Shown piece after piece: positions 21,820 to 30,679 of a stretch of 32,537 nt of DNA (its first letter is position 1; the number at the start of each line of letters is the position of its first letter). Origin of the DNA: a candidate division CPR2 bacterium GW2011_GWC2_39_10 (GTDB taxonomy: Bacteria; Patescibacteriota; CPR2). Made by a program: the position numbers and the translations under genes. The stretch is from positions 1-32,537 of the forward strand of contig LBVV01000011.1 in assembly GCA_000993275.1 (NCBI GenBank), read 5' to 3'. Under the pieces are notes generated by a model. It was given only the letters and a program-made list of their open reading frames with translations. It was not told the origin of the DNA and ran no database searches.

Positions 21820-22941
21820 ATGCCAAAAACTGATAATGAACTGACAATGGCAGATCTGCTTGCAGAAAATAATGTTAAAACAAAGCAGGCGGGTGATATT
21901 ATTGAAGGTCAGATTATATCCAAAACCAGAAAAGAGGTTTGGATAGATTTGGGCGGCAGCGGAACCGGAGTTATTGCCGGACGCGAGCTGCACGAAAACT
22001 TCTCGATAGTTTCCGAACTTAAAGTAGGAGACTTTATTACTGTTTCTATTATAGAGGCAGAGATGGATGACGAGGGTTATGCCCTATTGTCGCTTAGAAA
22101 AGCGGCCAAAGATCGAATTTGGGACCGTCTTGAGGGTAAGAAAGCTAAGGAAGAGAAATTGATGGTTAAAGCTTTTGATGCCAACAAGGGCGGACTTTTA
22201 ATTGAAATTGAGGGAGTTCGAGGATTTTTGCCGGTTTCTCAATTAGCACCCGAACATTACCCCAGAGTATCCGGCGGCGATAAAGACGAAATTCTAATTA
22301 AATTAAATTCTTTGGTGGGAAGACCATTGGAAGTTGTTGTTTTGGATGTCGACAAAAAAGAAGGCAAGCTAATATTTTCCGAAAAGTCAGCCTTAAAAGA
22401 TATGACGCGAAATATTCTTTCTAAATTTGATGTTGGACAAATTGTTAAGGGAAAAATTACCGGAGTAGTAGATTTTGGCATTTTTATGAATGTTGCCGGA
22501 GTTGAGGGGCTGGTACATATTTCCGAAATTTCATGGGATAGAGTTGACGACGTTAGAAGTCATGTCAAAGTTGGCCAGGAAATTGAAGCAAAAATTATCG
22601 GCATAGAAAAAGATAAAATCTCTTTAAGTTTAAAACAGCTAACCGAAGATCCGTGGAGAAAAGCAATAGAAGGATTTAAACTAAGCGATTCTGTTGACGG
22701 AAAAGTTACCAGAATTACGCCCTTTGGCGCATTTGTTGCCATTCATGACGATATCGAGGCGTTAGTTCATATAACCGAACTTTCGGACGATGCCATAAAT
22801 TCTCCTAATGACGTGGTGAAAGTCGGTCAGTCTTATAAGTTTAAAATTATATCAATTGAACCTGAAAACAGAAAGCTTGCATTAAGCCTTAAAGCTGCAA
22901 CAGTAGAGAAAAAGGCTAAAAAAACAAACAAGGACAAGTAA
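21820..22941 (+). CDS. rpsA: S1-domain RNA-binding protein, ribosomal protein S1-like
   Basis: 373 aa with four S1 OB-fold repeats at about 25-95, 108-180, 195-265 and 280-352. The third (GQIVKGKITGVVDFGIFMNVAGVEGLVHISEISW) and fourth (VDGKVTRITPFGAFVAIHDDIEALVHITELS) are the most canonical. Four repeats fit the shorter S1 form rather than the six of proteobacteria. It probably helps mRNA docking on the 30S subunit. AAGGAGG lies 10 nt before ATG. infB follows after an attenuator-like region. Confidence 0.85.
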   Translation: MPKTDNELTMADLLAENNVKTKQAGDIIEGQIISKTRKEVWIDLGGSGTGVIAGRELHENFSIVSELKVGDFITVSIIEAEMDDEGYALLSLRKAAKDRIWDRLEGKKAKEEKLMVKAFDANKGGLLIEIEGVRGFLPVSQLAPEHYPRVSGGDKDEILIKLNSLVGRPLEVVVLDVDKKEGKLIFSEKSALKDMTRNILSKFDVGQIVKGKITGVVDFGIFMNVAGVEGLVHISEISWDRVDDVRSHVKVGQEIEAKIIGIEKDKISLSLKQLTEDPWRKAIEGFKLSDSVDGKVTRITPFGAFVAIHDDIEALVHITELSDDAINSPNDVVKVGQSYKFKIISIEPENRKLALSLKAATVEKKAKKTNKDK

Positions 22942-22943
22942 TG

Positions 22944-23003
22944 GGACGCTCATAGCCTGTTAATTTATATCGAAGTAAGAAGCGTCCTTTGAGGCGCTTT
23001 TTA
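22944..23003 (+). terminator. terminator with competing upstream hairpin, before infB
   Basis: AGCGTC-CTTTGA-GGCGCT plus TTTTT (22981-23003) is a short intrinsic terminator. Its left arm can instead pair with GGACGCT at 22944-22950 (AGCGTCC at 22981-22987). The two hairpins exclude each other, as in attenuators. Confidence 0.6.
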
Positions 23004-23023
23004 TCTTTTAAAGGAGCTAAAAA

Positions 23024-24790
23024 ATGGCCGAAACAATGAATAGTAAAATCGAAATACCGGAAGTAGTTACCGTTGGCGAATTGGCGGCTAAATTGGGGCT
23101 ACCCATTTCCAAGGTCATCTCGGAACTCATGAAGAACGGCATTATGGCCACTATTAATGAAAATGTTGATTTTGAGACGGCTCAGATTATCGGCGAATAT
23201 TTGGGATTTAGTGTTGAGCTTGAAAAGAAACGGGTGGTAAGTGAAGTTGCCGCTACAAAAAAAGTTGATTCAAAAAAAATGATTTCTCGTCCTCCTATTG
23301 TTGCCGTAATGGGGCACGTTGATCATGGCAAAACAACTCTTTTGGATGCTATTAGGAGCAGCAAGGTTGCCCTAAAGGAAGCCGGTGGTATAACCCAGCA
23401 TATCGGCGCATATCAAGTGGAAAAAAACGGCAAAATTATTACCTTCTTAGATACTCCGGGTCACGAAGCTTTTGAAAGCATGAGGGCTAGGGGAGCAGAA
23501 GCTACTGATATTGCCATTATTGTTGTTGCCGCAAATGACGGGATAAAGCCTCAAACCAGGGAGGCTATTAACCATGCCAAAAAAGCCAATGTGCCAATGA
23601 TTATTGCTATTAACAAAATTGATCTTGCCGAAGCTAATATTGACAAAACCAAACAGCAACTATCGGAAATTGGTTTAGTGTCCGAAGATTGGGGCGGTGA
23701 TACAATTGTTATCCCCGTCTCTGCCAAAACTAGCAAGGGTTTAGAGGAATTATTGGAAATGGTTCTTTTGGTGGCCGATATGAAGGCCTACAAGGCCGAT
23801 CCGACCGAACTTGCTACGGGACTCGTTATAGAATCACATATGGCTCTCGGTAAGGGTCCTGTGGCGACCATTCTTGTTAAAAATGGCACTCTTAATATAG
23901 GAGACGTCATCCAGGCGGGATCTACTTACGGAAAAATAAAAATGATGGAAGATTATAAAGGAAAAAAAATTAAGATTGCCGGTCCTTCCATGCCGGTGAG
24001 AATTAGCGGTCTGAAGAATTTGCCGGCGGTTGCCGATATCGTTCAGGTATTTGAGAATGAAAAAACAGCCAAAGATCAGGCGGTAATATTCCAGAGACAG
24101 CAAGGCTCTAAAAAAATTGGTGATTTGAAAAAACTTACCCTGGCTGACTTAACGGCGTCATACGAAGCCACTAATATGAAAGAATTAAATATAATATTAA
24201 AATCGGATGTTCAGGGATCGCTCGATGCCATTAAGGAGTCTTTGGATAAGTTAAAAACTCCGGCGGTGCAGGTAAAAATAATTGCTGAAGGTGTGGGTCC
24301 TGTTAGCGAATCGGATGTAATGATGGCATCTTCTTCTAAAGCTTTAATTATAGGGTTTAACGTTTCCGTGGGGGCAGCGATTAATCAGCTGGCCCAAAGA
24401 GAAAAAGTCAAAATTTTGACGTATAAAGTCATATATGAACTTTTAGACGTCCTTAAGGATGCTCTAGAGGCCATGTTGCCGGTAATTATTAACGAAGTTA
24501 CGGTTGGAAAACTTGAAATTCTTAAAATATTCAGGACTATAAAAGGCCACGTTATTAGCGGCGGAAAAGTGGTTTCAGGAAAAATAGAGAAGAATGCGGA
24601 GGCTAAAATAATTCGGGGTGACGAAGAAATCGGAAGAGGAAAAATTGAATCCGTAAAAAGAGAAAAAGATGAGGTAAAAGAATGCTTAATTGGTATGGAA
24701 TGCGGGCTTGGCATTGAAACTGCCGTTAAAGTAGAAGAAAAAGATATTATTGAAGTCTATATAATTGAAGAGATAAAACAGCAGCTATGA
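23024..24790 (+). CDS. infB: translation initiation factor IF-2
   Basis: 588 aa, a short form. GTPase that places initiator tRNA on the 30S subunit and promotes subunit joining. IF2_N-like domain at about 12-62 (VTVGELAAKLGLPISKVISELMKNG). G domain: G1 GHVDHGKTT (97-105), DTPGHEAF, NKID and a later SAK. Then domains II, III (NIILKSDVQGSLDAI) and C-terminal fMet-tRNA-binding region IV (GKLEILKIF...HVISGGKVVSG...GLGIE). The long charged N-terminal linker of E. coli IF-2 is absent. AAAGGAG precedes ATG. The stop overlaps rbfA by 4 nt. Confidence 0.97.
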   Translation: MAETMNSKIEIPEVVTVGELAAKLGLPISKVISELMKNGIMATINENVDFETAQIIGEYLGFSVELEKKRVVSEVAATKKVDSKKMISRPPIVAVMGHVDHGKTTLLDAIRSSKVALKEAGGITQHIGAYQVEKNGKIITFLDTPGHEAFESMRARGAEATDIAIIVVAANDGIKPQTREAINHAKKANVPMIIAINKIDLAEANIDKTKQQLSEIGLVSEDWGGDTIVIPVSAKTSKGLEELLEMVLLVADMKAYKADPTELATGLVIESHMALGKGPVATILVKNGTLNIGDVIQAGSTYGKIKMMEDYKGKKIKIAGPSMPVRISGLKNLPAVADIVQVFENEKTAKDQAVIFQRQQGSKKIGDLKKLTLADLTASYEATNMKELNIILKSDVQGSLDAIKESLDKLKTPAVQVKIIAEGVGPVSESDVMMASSSKALIIGFNVSVGAAINQLAQREKVKILTYKVIYELLDVLKDALEAMLPVIINEVTVGKLEILKIFRTIKGHVISGGKVVSGKIEKNAEAKIIRGDEEIGRGKIESVKREKDEVKECLIGMECGLGIETAVKVEEKDIIEVYIIEEIKQQL

Positions 24791-25113
24791 GTGATAGGCA
24801 AGAAAAAGTAAGAACTCTTATTAAGGAAGAAGTTGCAAAAGAATTATTACGTTTAGACCTACCATCCTTGGTTACTGTTAAGGATGTCTTTTTGACCGGG
24901 GATTTTAAAAAAGCCGAGGTTTGGGTAAGTATTTTAAACGGTGACGAAACGCAAGTTCTTGAAAGCTTAAATAAACACATTGTCGAAATTCAGCGCGTCT
25001 TAAATTCTAAAATAGTGATGAAATTTGTTCCAAAAATTGTCTTTAAAATTGATCATTCCCGAGACTATGCGGAAAAAATAGATAATATTTTTAAATCTAT
25101 AGAAGATGAATAA
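24787..25113 (+). CDS. rbfA: ribosome-binding factor A
   Basis: 108 aa. RbfA is a KH-like protein needed for 16S rRNA 5'-end maturation in the 30S subunit. Matching features are VRTLIKEEVAKELLRLDLPSLVTVKDVFLTGDFKKAEVWVSIL in the N-terminal half and IQRVLNSKIVMKFVPKIVFKIDHSRDYAEKIDNIFKSI at the end, close to the usual PxLxFxxDxS..hIxxLL. The order infB-rbfA-DHH phosphoesterase is a common bacterial operon. ATGA overlap with infB; 8-nt overlap with the next gene. Confidence 0.95.
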   Translation: MSDRQEKVRTLIKEEVAKELLRLDLPSLVTVKDVFLTGDFKKAEVWVSILNGDETQVLESLNKHIVEIQRVLNSKIVMKFVPKIVFKIDHSRDYAEKIDNIFKSIEDE

Positions 25114-26050
25114 GTCGGAATTAGTAAAAAGGATACTGAAGGCTCATAAAATTGCCGTGGTTTCGCATAAAAAACCGGATGGCGACGCGGTTTCCTCTTT
25201 AATGGCTTTGGTTTTAGCTTTACATAAACTTAATAAAGAAATTATTGCTTATACGAAGACAGATTTTTTAAGTCAGTTTCCTTTTTTGCCCGGTGTCTTG
25301 TTCACTAAAGATAAACTTGACGCGAAAAATATTGATTTGGTTATTTTGCTAGACCACAATGTGCTCGTTAGGGGAGAATTTCAAGAAGAATTGTCCAAAA
25401 GAAAACTGCCCATGATTATTGTAGACCATCACCCGCTAACAGTTAATCCGGACGGTTTGCTGTACTACATTGATGATAAGGCGGCCGCAACAACGGAAAT
25501 ATTGTTTGAAATCATCGGTTTGCTAGGAGTAAAAATTGATAAACAAATTGCCACATGCTTGCTAACCGGTCTCGTAACGGACACCAATTCATTCCAAAAC
25601 CAAAACACTACCTTAAAAACTTTAAATATGGCAAGCGACCTGTTAAATAAAGGGGCAAACCTTTCGAAAATTATAAAATCCACTTATCGCGAAAAGCCTT
25701 TAAGCGACTGGAAACTAATGGGGCGAGCACTAAATAATTTAAAATATATCAAAAAATATGGCATGGCTTATGCATTTCTTTCGAGTCGAGACCTTAAAGA
25801 ATTAAATATTGATAAAGAAAAGGCTTCCGGCATTTCAAATTATTTAATCTTATCCCTCAAGGAAGCAAAAATAGTTTTAACCCTTATTGAAGAAGATCCT
25901 GGTCTGATAAAGGGAAGTCTTAGAACGAGAGACGCTTCAATTAATTTAAATAAAATTGCGGAAGTTTTTGGCGGCGGCGGCCACAGGGGCGCATCGGGTT
26001 TTACGATTAATGGAAAAATCAGTCATCAAACCGGGGAAATAAAATATTAA
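25106..26050 (+). CDS. nrnA: DHH/DHHA1 phosphoesterase, NrnA-like
   Basis: 314 aa. Probable manganese-dependent oligoribonuclease/pAp phosphatase. DHH domain: SHKKPDGDAVSS (metal Asp pair), ILLDHNV, VDHHPL (the DHH motif) and TGLVTDTNSFQ. DHHA1 domain: GSLRTRDASINLNKIAEVFGGGGHRGASGF. In NrnA-type enzymes this set degrades short RNAs and 3',5'-pAp; the exact substrate here is inferred. Co-translated with rbfA. Confidence 0.9.
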   Translation: MNKSELVKRILKAHKIAVVSHKKPDGDAVSSLMALVLALHKLNKEIIAYTKTDFLSQFPFLPGVLFTKDKLDAKNIDLVILLDHNVLVRGEFQEELSKRKLPMIIVDHHPLTVNPDGLLYYIDDKAAATTEILFEIIGLLGVKIDKQIATCLLTGLVTDTNSFQNQNTTLKTLNMASDLLNKGANLSKIIKSTYREKPLSDWKLMGRALNNLKYIKKYGMAYAFLSSRDLKELNIDKEKASGISNYLILSLKEAKIVLTLIEEDPGLIKGSLRTRDASINLNKIAEVFGGGGHRGASGFTINGKISHQTGEIKY

Positions 26051-26053
26051 ATC

Positions 26054-26082
26054 TTGACTAGTTTAGGCGAAAAAACTATAGT
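26054..26082 (+). promoter_or_regulatory. promoter of the response-regulator gene
   Basis: TTGACT (26054-26059), 17 nt, TATAGT (26077-26082), so the gene is transcribed independently of the infB operon. Confidence 0.8.
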
Positions 26083-26099
26083 TTGTATAGGAGGATCTA

Positions 26100-26480
26100 A
26101 TGGCAGAAAAGCCCTACATATTAATAATAGAAGATGACCCGTATATTTTAAAAATGTATGAATTAAAACTCGGTATGGAGGGATACGAAGTAAAAACTGC
26201 AATTAACGGCAAGATTGGGGTTGATAAGGTAAGTGAAAGAAAGCCCGATCTTATTCTTTTGGATATTTTAATGCCGGAAATGGATGGTTTTGAGGTGTTA
26301 GAACATTTAAAGGGCGATCCGGACACGAAGAATTTGCCGGTATTGGTTTTAAGTAATTTGGGGCAAGAAGACCACATCAATAAAGCCATGAGCTTTGGGG
26401 TGCAAGGATTTATTGTGAAAAGCCAGTACACTCCCTCGCAGGTTGTAGACGCAATTAAGGGTGTTATTAAAAAGAAATAA
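26100..26480 (+). CDS. single-domain response regulator (CheY-like receiver)
   Basis: 126 aa, receiver domain only. Acidic pocket IIEDDPYI at about 9-11; phospho-acceptor Asp in LILLDILMPEMDG (about residue 56); Ser in VLVLSNLG where Thr/Ser is required; Lys in FIVKSQ. No output domain, so it would signal by protein contact. No histidine kinase in the window. GGAGG precedes ATG by about 6 nt. The cargo-bearing repeat element starts 11 bp after the stop. Confidence 0.95.
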   Translation: MAEKPYILIIEDDPYILKMYELKLGMEGYEVKTAINGKIGVDKVSERKPDLILLDILMPEMDGFEVLEHLKGDPDTKNLPVLVLSNLGQEDHINKAMSFGVQGFIVKSQYTPSQVVDAIKGVIKKK

Positions 26481-26600
26481 TTCAAGCTTAACTGGACTTA
26501 CGCAAACCTACCACACCTCCCAAACCAAACCAAGCGGCTAAAATCCCTTTTTCTCCTGCCCAAGTATCTACGGATATGCTTCCAGTAGAGAAAAGAGATT

Positions 26601-26909
26601 TTATCTCAATTCTTCAAGAAGGGCTTCGTGTTCTTTTTTAATTTCTATGTTTTCTCTTTCGAAATTAATTTTTAGTATTAGCATTTGTAAAAGGGAAATA
26701 AGAAAATACCAGAAAACGAAAATCGAAAAGTAGGCGATAACTTGCCATAATATATTATTTTTATCTTGGGCGCTATAAAGAGCCATAAAAACTAGCCTAA
26801 AAAGTGATTTGAGCAGCTCAAATACTGCCGGAATTGATAGAATTATCAAAAAGACGGTAATTGACAGGCTAATCTGAATAATTGGGAGTAATGATTTTAA
26901 TTTTTTCAT
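26601..26909 (-). CDS. small membrane protein, element cargo, 102 aa
   Basis: Unrecognised. Two or three hydrophobic stretches (LLPIIQISLSITVFLIILSIPAVFELL; LWQVIAYFSIFVFWYFLISLLQMLIL) and a charged C-terminal helix (NFERENIEIKKEHEALLEELR) that could form a coiled coil in the cytoplasm. Its ATG overlaps the stop of the 108-aa gene (ATGA). Its last codons and TAA lie in the conserved left part of the repeat element. Confidence 0.75.
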   Translation of the reverse strand: MKKLKSLLPIIQISLSITVFLIILSIPAVFELLKSLFRLVFMALYSAQDKNNILWQVIAYFSIFVFWYFLISLLQMLILKINFERENIEIKKEHEALLEELR

Positions 26910-27232
26910 TTTAGGTTCGTATATTTACTTCTTATTATGATAAAGTTTTCAATTTTGGTAATTATAAGCTGCAAGATCCATATGCCTGAATAAACCGTTG
27001 TGGAAAAGGCAAACCAAAATGAAAAAAGAATTAAAAACTTTGTCGGCAAATTAATGTTCAGTTCTACAAAGTAGGATTTGAATAAGTTTATCAGTAAAAA
27101 ACTGTCATTATTGCCAAGATTTGCTTTATCGATCACCTGAACGTAGGTAATATAAAGGTAAGTAAAAAAAGTGGCGGAAAAAGCAAAAATTAATTTAAAA
27201 GTATTCCATTTAAAACATCTAAAATATTCCAT
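26906..27232 (-). CDS. small membrane protein, element cargo, 108 aa
   Basis: Unrecognised. Helices FKLIFAFSATFFTYLYITYV and FLILFSFWFAFSTTVYSGIWILQLII are joined by a polar loop (DKANLGNNDSFLLINLFKSYFVELNINLP). The track start 27277 is rejected: its first 15 codons come from the element's right end and the -10 box. ATG 27232 lies 6 nt after TATAAT and fits a leaderless message. Translationally coupled to the 102-aa gene. Confidence 0.75.
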   Translation of the reverse strand: MEYFRCFKWNTFKLIFAFSATFFTYLYITYVQVIDKANLGNNDSFLLINLFKSYFVELNINLPTKFLILFSFWFAFSTTVYSGIWILQLIITKIENFIIIRSKYTNLK

Positions 27233-27238
27233 AATATG

Positions 27239-27269
27239 ATTATACAGGACTAAATTGCGTAAGTCCTGT
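27239..27269 (-). promoter_or_regulatory. promoter at the element's right end, with hairpin
   Basis: Minus strand TATAAT (27239-27244) followed by 6 nt and ATG. Just upstream ACAGGACT / AGTCCTGT (27244-27269) is a perfect 8-bp inverted repeat with a 10-nt loop, and it abuts the fmt stop codon. The terminal repeat thus supplies the upstream part of the cargo promoter and possibly an fmt terminator. Confidence 0.55.
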
Positions 27270-28184
27270 TTAAACATTTAGAATCTTGCCATTTAACCGT
27301 TTGTAGCCATTTGCAAAAGCAACATTGTCCATTTCCTTTTTTCCGGATGGCTGGATAAATAAGATTCTTAAATAGTAGTCACTTGCAGAAACTAACACCT
27401 CGCCATTATTTATTGTAATTTGGCCGGGTTTATTTGCGGGAAGTTTTGTCACTTCCGCTTTCCTAATAATTAATATAAGGTTATCCACTCCGGTAAAACA
27501 TGTTGGCCAAGCAGCAAAGGCTTTAATTTTGGCATTAATTGTATGAGCGCTCTCGTTCCATTTAATAAGTCCGTCATCTTTTAAAATAATTGATGTATAG
27601 CTTGCCATTTTTTCATTCTGCATAGAAGGTTTAAGGTCTTTAAAATTTTGCATAACTTCTTTTAATAATACGGCGCCATCCGTGGCTAGCTTTTGACTTA
27701 AAGTTATATAATTATCATCCGGAGATATTTTAATTTTAGATTGTTTGAATATTGGGCCGGCGTCAAGTTTATCGGTAATTTTTATTATTGAATTTCCGGT
27801 TACTTTGTCTTCGCTTAACAGGGTTTGCTGAATGGGTGAAGAGCCTCGGTATTTGGGGAGAAGGGAAGGATGCAAATTCAGGGATTCTAAGTGTGGCATA
27901 TTCAAAATATCGTCAGCAATAATTTGACCAAAAGACGCTACCACAAAAAAATCGCAGGGGAATTCTTTAAGCTTTTCTTTTTCTGAGTTAATTCTAGGGC
28001 TTTTAATGACTTTAAGGCCGGCATTATTTGCAAAAATGGCTACCGGATTTGGAGTCGGAGTCAAAGACCGGCCTTTAGGCTTATCAGTCTCAGTTACGAT
28101 AGACTTAACCTCAAAATCTTTTAGCAAAATTTCTAAAACAGTTTTTGAGAAATCACCGGAACCAAAAAAAACGATAGATTTCAT
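27270..28184 (-). CDS. fmt: methionyl-tRNA formyltransferase
   Basis: 304 aa. Formylates Met-tRNAfMet with 10-formyl-THF. N-terminal Rossmann-like domain: IVFFGSGDFS, KGRSLTPTPNPVAIFA (the tRNA-binding loop region) and FFVVASFGQIIADDILNM. Catalytic NLHPSLLPKYRGSSPIQQTLL carries the conserved Asn and His; Asp is in ITDKLDAGPIF. The C-terminal OB-like domain begins around INAKIKAFAAWPTCF. The start follows the def stop by 1 nt. Last gene of priA-def-fmt, directly followed by the mobile element. Confidence 0.96.
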   Translation of the reverse strand: MKSIVFFGSGDFSKTVLEILLKDFEVKSIVTETDKPKGRSLTPTPNPVAIFANNAGLKVIKSPRINSEKEKLKEFPCDFFVVASFGQIIADDILNMPHLESLNLHPSLLPKYRGSSPIQQTLLSEDKVTGNSIIKITDKLDAGPIFKQSKIKISPDDNYITLSQKLATDGAVLLKEVMQNFKDLKPSMQNEKMASYTSIILKDDGLIKWNESAHTINAKIKAFAAWPTCFTGVDNLILIIRKAEVTKLPANKPGQITINNGEVLVSASDYYLRILFIQPSGKKEMDNVAFANGYKRLNGKILNV

Positions 28185-28185
28185 G

Positions 28186-28707
28186 CTATAACGTCTTCAT
28201 TTGCTTATTAATGAGAGTTCCGTCTTTTGACAGTGTGTATATTTTATTATCGTCCGTAATATGATCCGTGAATAGAATTCCGTTTAGATGGTCAATCTCG
28301 TGCTGTAAAATTCTGGCCATCAATCCATCCGTGTCTAAATATATGTTTTCTCCCTTAATATTTTGGGCACTAATTTTTACTTTTTTTGACCTCATAACGA
28401 ACCCGTATTTTTGCGGCACGCTCATGCATCCCTCCAGGTCCTCTTCTGCGGATTTTGATTTTTTGATAACCTTCGGATTTGCAAGAGCAATAAATTCATC
28501 ATCTTCTTTAAGCACAACAAGTCTTACCGGATAGCCAATTTGAACTGCCGCCAAAGCTACGCCTGCTTCATTTTGATTGCCATAAGATTCAATTGTATCG
28601 GCCATATCTAAAGCGATTTTTTCTATATCCTTATTAAAAACCTTAATTTCTGCAGATTTGCTTCTTAATGTATCGTCTGGAATTGTGATAATTTGTTTTT
28701 TTGTCAT
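28186..28707 (-). CDS. def: peptide deformylase
   Basis: 173 aa. Removes the N-formyl group from nascent proteins. Motif 1 is GVALAAVQIG, with Ala where GxGLAAxQ usually has the second Gly. Motif 2 is EGCMSVP (metal Cys) and motif 3 is QHEIDHLNG (two metal His and catalytic Glu). ATG 28707 lies 4 nt after the priA stop and has no ribosome site, so it probably relies on re-initiation. The track start 28740 overlaps priA and adds a sequence without similarity. Paired with fmt as in many bacteria. Confidence 0.95.
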   Translation of the reverse strand: MTKKQIITIPDDTLRSKSAEIKVFNKDIEKIALDMADTIESYGNQNEAGVALAAVQIGYPVRLVVLKEDDEFIALANPKVIKKSKSAEEDLEGCMSVPQKYGFVMRSKKVKISAQNIKGENIYLDTDGLMARILQHEIDHLNGILFTDHITDDNKIYTLSKDGTLINKQMKTL

Positions 28708-28711
28708 ATGG

Positions 28712-30673
28712 TTAGTTAAGTAGGTTTGTTGGATCAACATCTATTGAGCCGGAAACGTTCTGTAATAGCTTCCAATCAGCCTTAATGTATTTATCAAATT
28801 TTAATATTAGAATATATCTATATTTATTGTTAATTTTGGGTATAAATGACGGTATTGGCCCTTCTACATTGATACCGTTGCCATGCAGATAATTAAAATC
28901 TTTAAGAGCATTTTTAAGCGCGGTATTTTTATCCTCGTTATTATATAATATTTTGACAAATTTAGCAAAGGGCGGGTAATTGTGTTTTTTTCTGTTTGAA
29001 ACTTCAGAATTATAAAAATTTTCCGTATCATATTTTGCGCTTGCCACGATGGCTAGATTGTCCGGACAATAGGTCTGGATAACAACCTCGCCTTCATCCC
29101 CCTTTTTTCTGCCGGCTCTGCCCGATACCTGCACCAATAACTGATGGGTTTTTTCCTCCGCCCTAAAATCCGGTAAATATAATGCATTATCTGCATTAAT
29201 GACGCCAACAAGCGACACGTTGCCTATATCCCATCCCTTGGCGATCATTTGAGTTCCAATTAGTATGTCAATTTTATGACTTAAAAAATCTTGATAAATT
29301 TCCCCATGCGAACCTCTTTTTGAAGTCGAGTCTTTGTCCATTCTTTTAACTATTGCCTTGGGGAATAATTTATTTAGCTCATATTCGATTTTTTGGGTTC
29401 CTTTGCCGTAATATTTTATTGAATAACTCTTACAAATAAAGCAAGAAGTTGGAATTTCTTGGACTCGCGTGCAGTGATGGCATATCAGCTTATTTGAATC
29501 GAGATGGTATGTAAATGGTATGTCGCAAGCGGGGCATTTATAGACCCAACCGCAATCTTTGCATAAAATATATGTTGATGCGCCGCGTCTGTTTAAAAAA
29601 AGCATTATTTGTTTTTTAGCTACAAGAGCTTCTTCCATTTTTTCTTGAAGAATTGATGAAAATGGACTATAATTTTTGTTTCTAAATTCGTCTTTTAAGT
29701 CTACGATTGTAATTTTGGGGGGTTTATTTTCTGTTACTCGCTTGGGAAGTCTTAATAATTTATATTTACCGGTAATAGCTTCGGAGTACGCATCTATGCT
29801 CGGAGTGGCAGAACCTAACACCAAAATTGATTTTGTAATAGCGGCAATTTCTTTGGCAACGGTTCTGGCATGGTATCGCGGGGATTGGTCTTGTTTAAAT
29901 GAGCTCTCTTGTTCCTCGTCAATAATGATGATTCCCAAATTTGCAAGCGGTGAAAAAATGGCCGATCTTGATCCAACTACTACCGTTTTTTTGCCGGATC
30001 GTATTTCTTGCCAAATTAAGTGTTTCTCGGTTTCTTTAAGATCAGAATGCCAAAGAGCAACTTTATCCGGAAATCTGTCATTAAAATAATTAAATGTTTG
30101 AGGGGTTAAGGAAATTTCCGGTACCAAAACAATAGCATGTTTTCCCTTTTTTATGACCTCATCAATTAAATGAGCGTAAATTTCAGTTTTGCCGGAACCG
30201 GTAACTCCGAAAATTAAATACTTATCGAGAGATTTTCCGTCTAAACTTTCTTTAACTACGTTAAAAATAGCTGATTGATCAGGAGTTAGTATTTTTAAAT
30301 TCGTAATCTTCTTTTCAACTTCCTTTCCGGCCGGATTTGCTCTTCTATTTTTAGTAAAAAGATTAAGAGGAATAACGGATGAGAGAGCAGAGCCATATGA
30401 AGTTATGTAATAGTCGCTTATAAAATTGATGATTTTAAGTAAATGGTTGGGAACCGAGTTATTCAAAATAATCTTTTCCAATTTTTTTGTTGCAAAAAGA
30501 GGCTTTGTTTCGGTAATTTCCAATACTAAGCCGGCAATTTTTTTATTTCTAAACGGAATAAGAACAATTTGTCCAACTTCAATTTTGTCGGACAGTTCTT
30601 CCGGAATTTCATAGGTATAAAAACCATCTGAAGTTTTTATATTAATACCGACGGCAACTTTAGCAAAAAGCAT
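28712..30673 (-). CDS. priA: primosomal helicase PriA
   Basis: 653 aa. 3'-5' helicase that reloads the replisome at stalled forks. N-terminal DNA-binding domain (VAVGINIKTSDGFYTYEIPEEL...GQIVLIPFRNKKIAGLVLE). Walker A is GVTGSGKTEIY. The DEAH-type box reads DEEQESSFKQDQSPRYHAR, with Gln for the usual His. Zinc-binding insert: CKDCGWVYKCPACD...CHHCTRVQEIPTSCFICKS. Helicase motifs IV-VI end in VSGRAGR. The start ATG lies 6 nt after TAAAAT, so the message is leaderless. First gene of priA-def-fmt. Confidence 0.96.
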   Translation of the reverse strand: MLFAKVAVGINIKTSDGFYTYEIPEELSDKIEVGQIVLIPFRNKKIAGLVLEITETKPLFATKKLEKIILNNSVPNHLLKIINFISDYYITSYGSALSSVIPLNLFTKNRRANPAGKEVEKKITNLKILTPDQSAIFNVVKESLDGKSLDKYLIFGVTGSGKTEIYAHLIDEVIKKGKHAIVLVPEISLTPQTFNYFNDRFPDKVALWHSDLKETEKHLIWQEIRSGKKTVVVGSRSAIFSPLANLGIIIIDEEQESSFKQDQSPRYHARTVAKEIAAITKSILVLGSATPSIDAYSEAITGKYKLLRLPKRVTENKPPKITIVDLKDEFRNKNYSPFSSILQEKMEEALVAKKQIMLFLNRRGASTYILCKDCGWVYKCPACDIPFTYHLDSNKLICHHCTRVQEIPTSCFICKSYSIKYYGKGTQKIEYELNKLFPKAIVKRMDKDSTSKRGSHGEIYQDFLSHKIDILIGTQMIAKGWDIGNVSLVGVINADNALYLPDFRAEEKTHQLLVQVSGRAGRKKGDEGEVVIQTYCPDNLAIVASAKYDTENFYNSEVSNRKKHNYPPFAKFVKILYNNEDKNTALKNALKDFNYLHGNGINVEGPIPSFIPKINNKYRYILILKFDKYIKADWKLLQNVSGSIDVDPTNLLN

Positions 30674-30679
30674 AGGCCT

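Larger units (their letters stand above)
26492..27268. mobile_element. 777-bp inverted-repeat element, copy C, with two membrane-protein genes
   Basis: The left 115 bp match copies A and B up to GATTTTATCTCA (26608). The right end AAATTGCGTAAGTCCTG (27252-27268) matches their right terminus. Between them lie about 640 bp with two minus-strand genes instead of the 45 bp seen in A and B. The stop codon of the 102-aa gene is made from repeat sequence. Flanks are TTAA and TTTA. No transposase. Confidence 0.6.
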
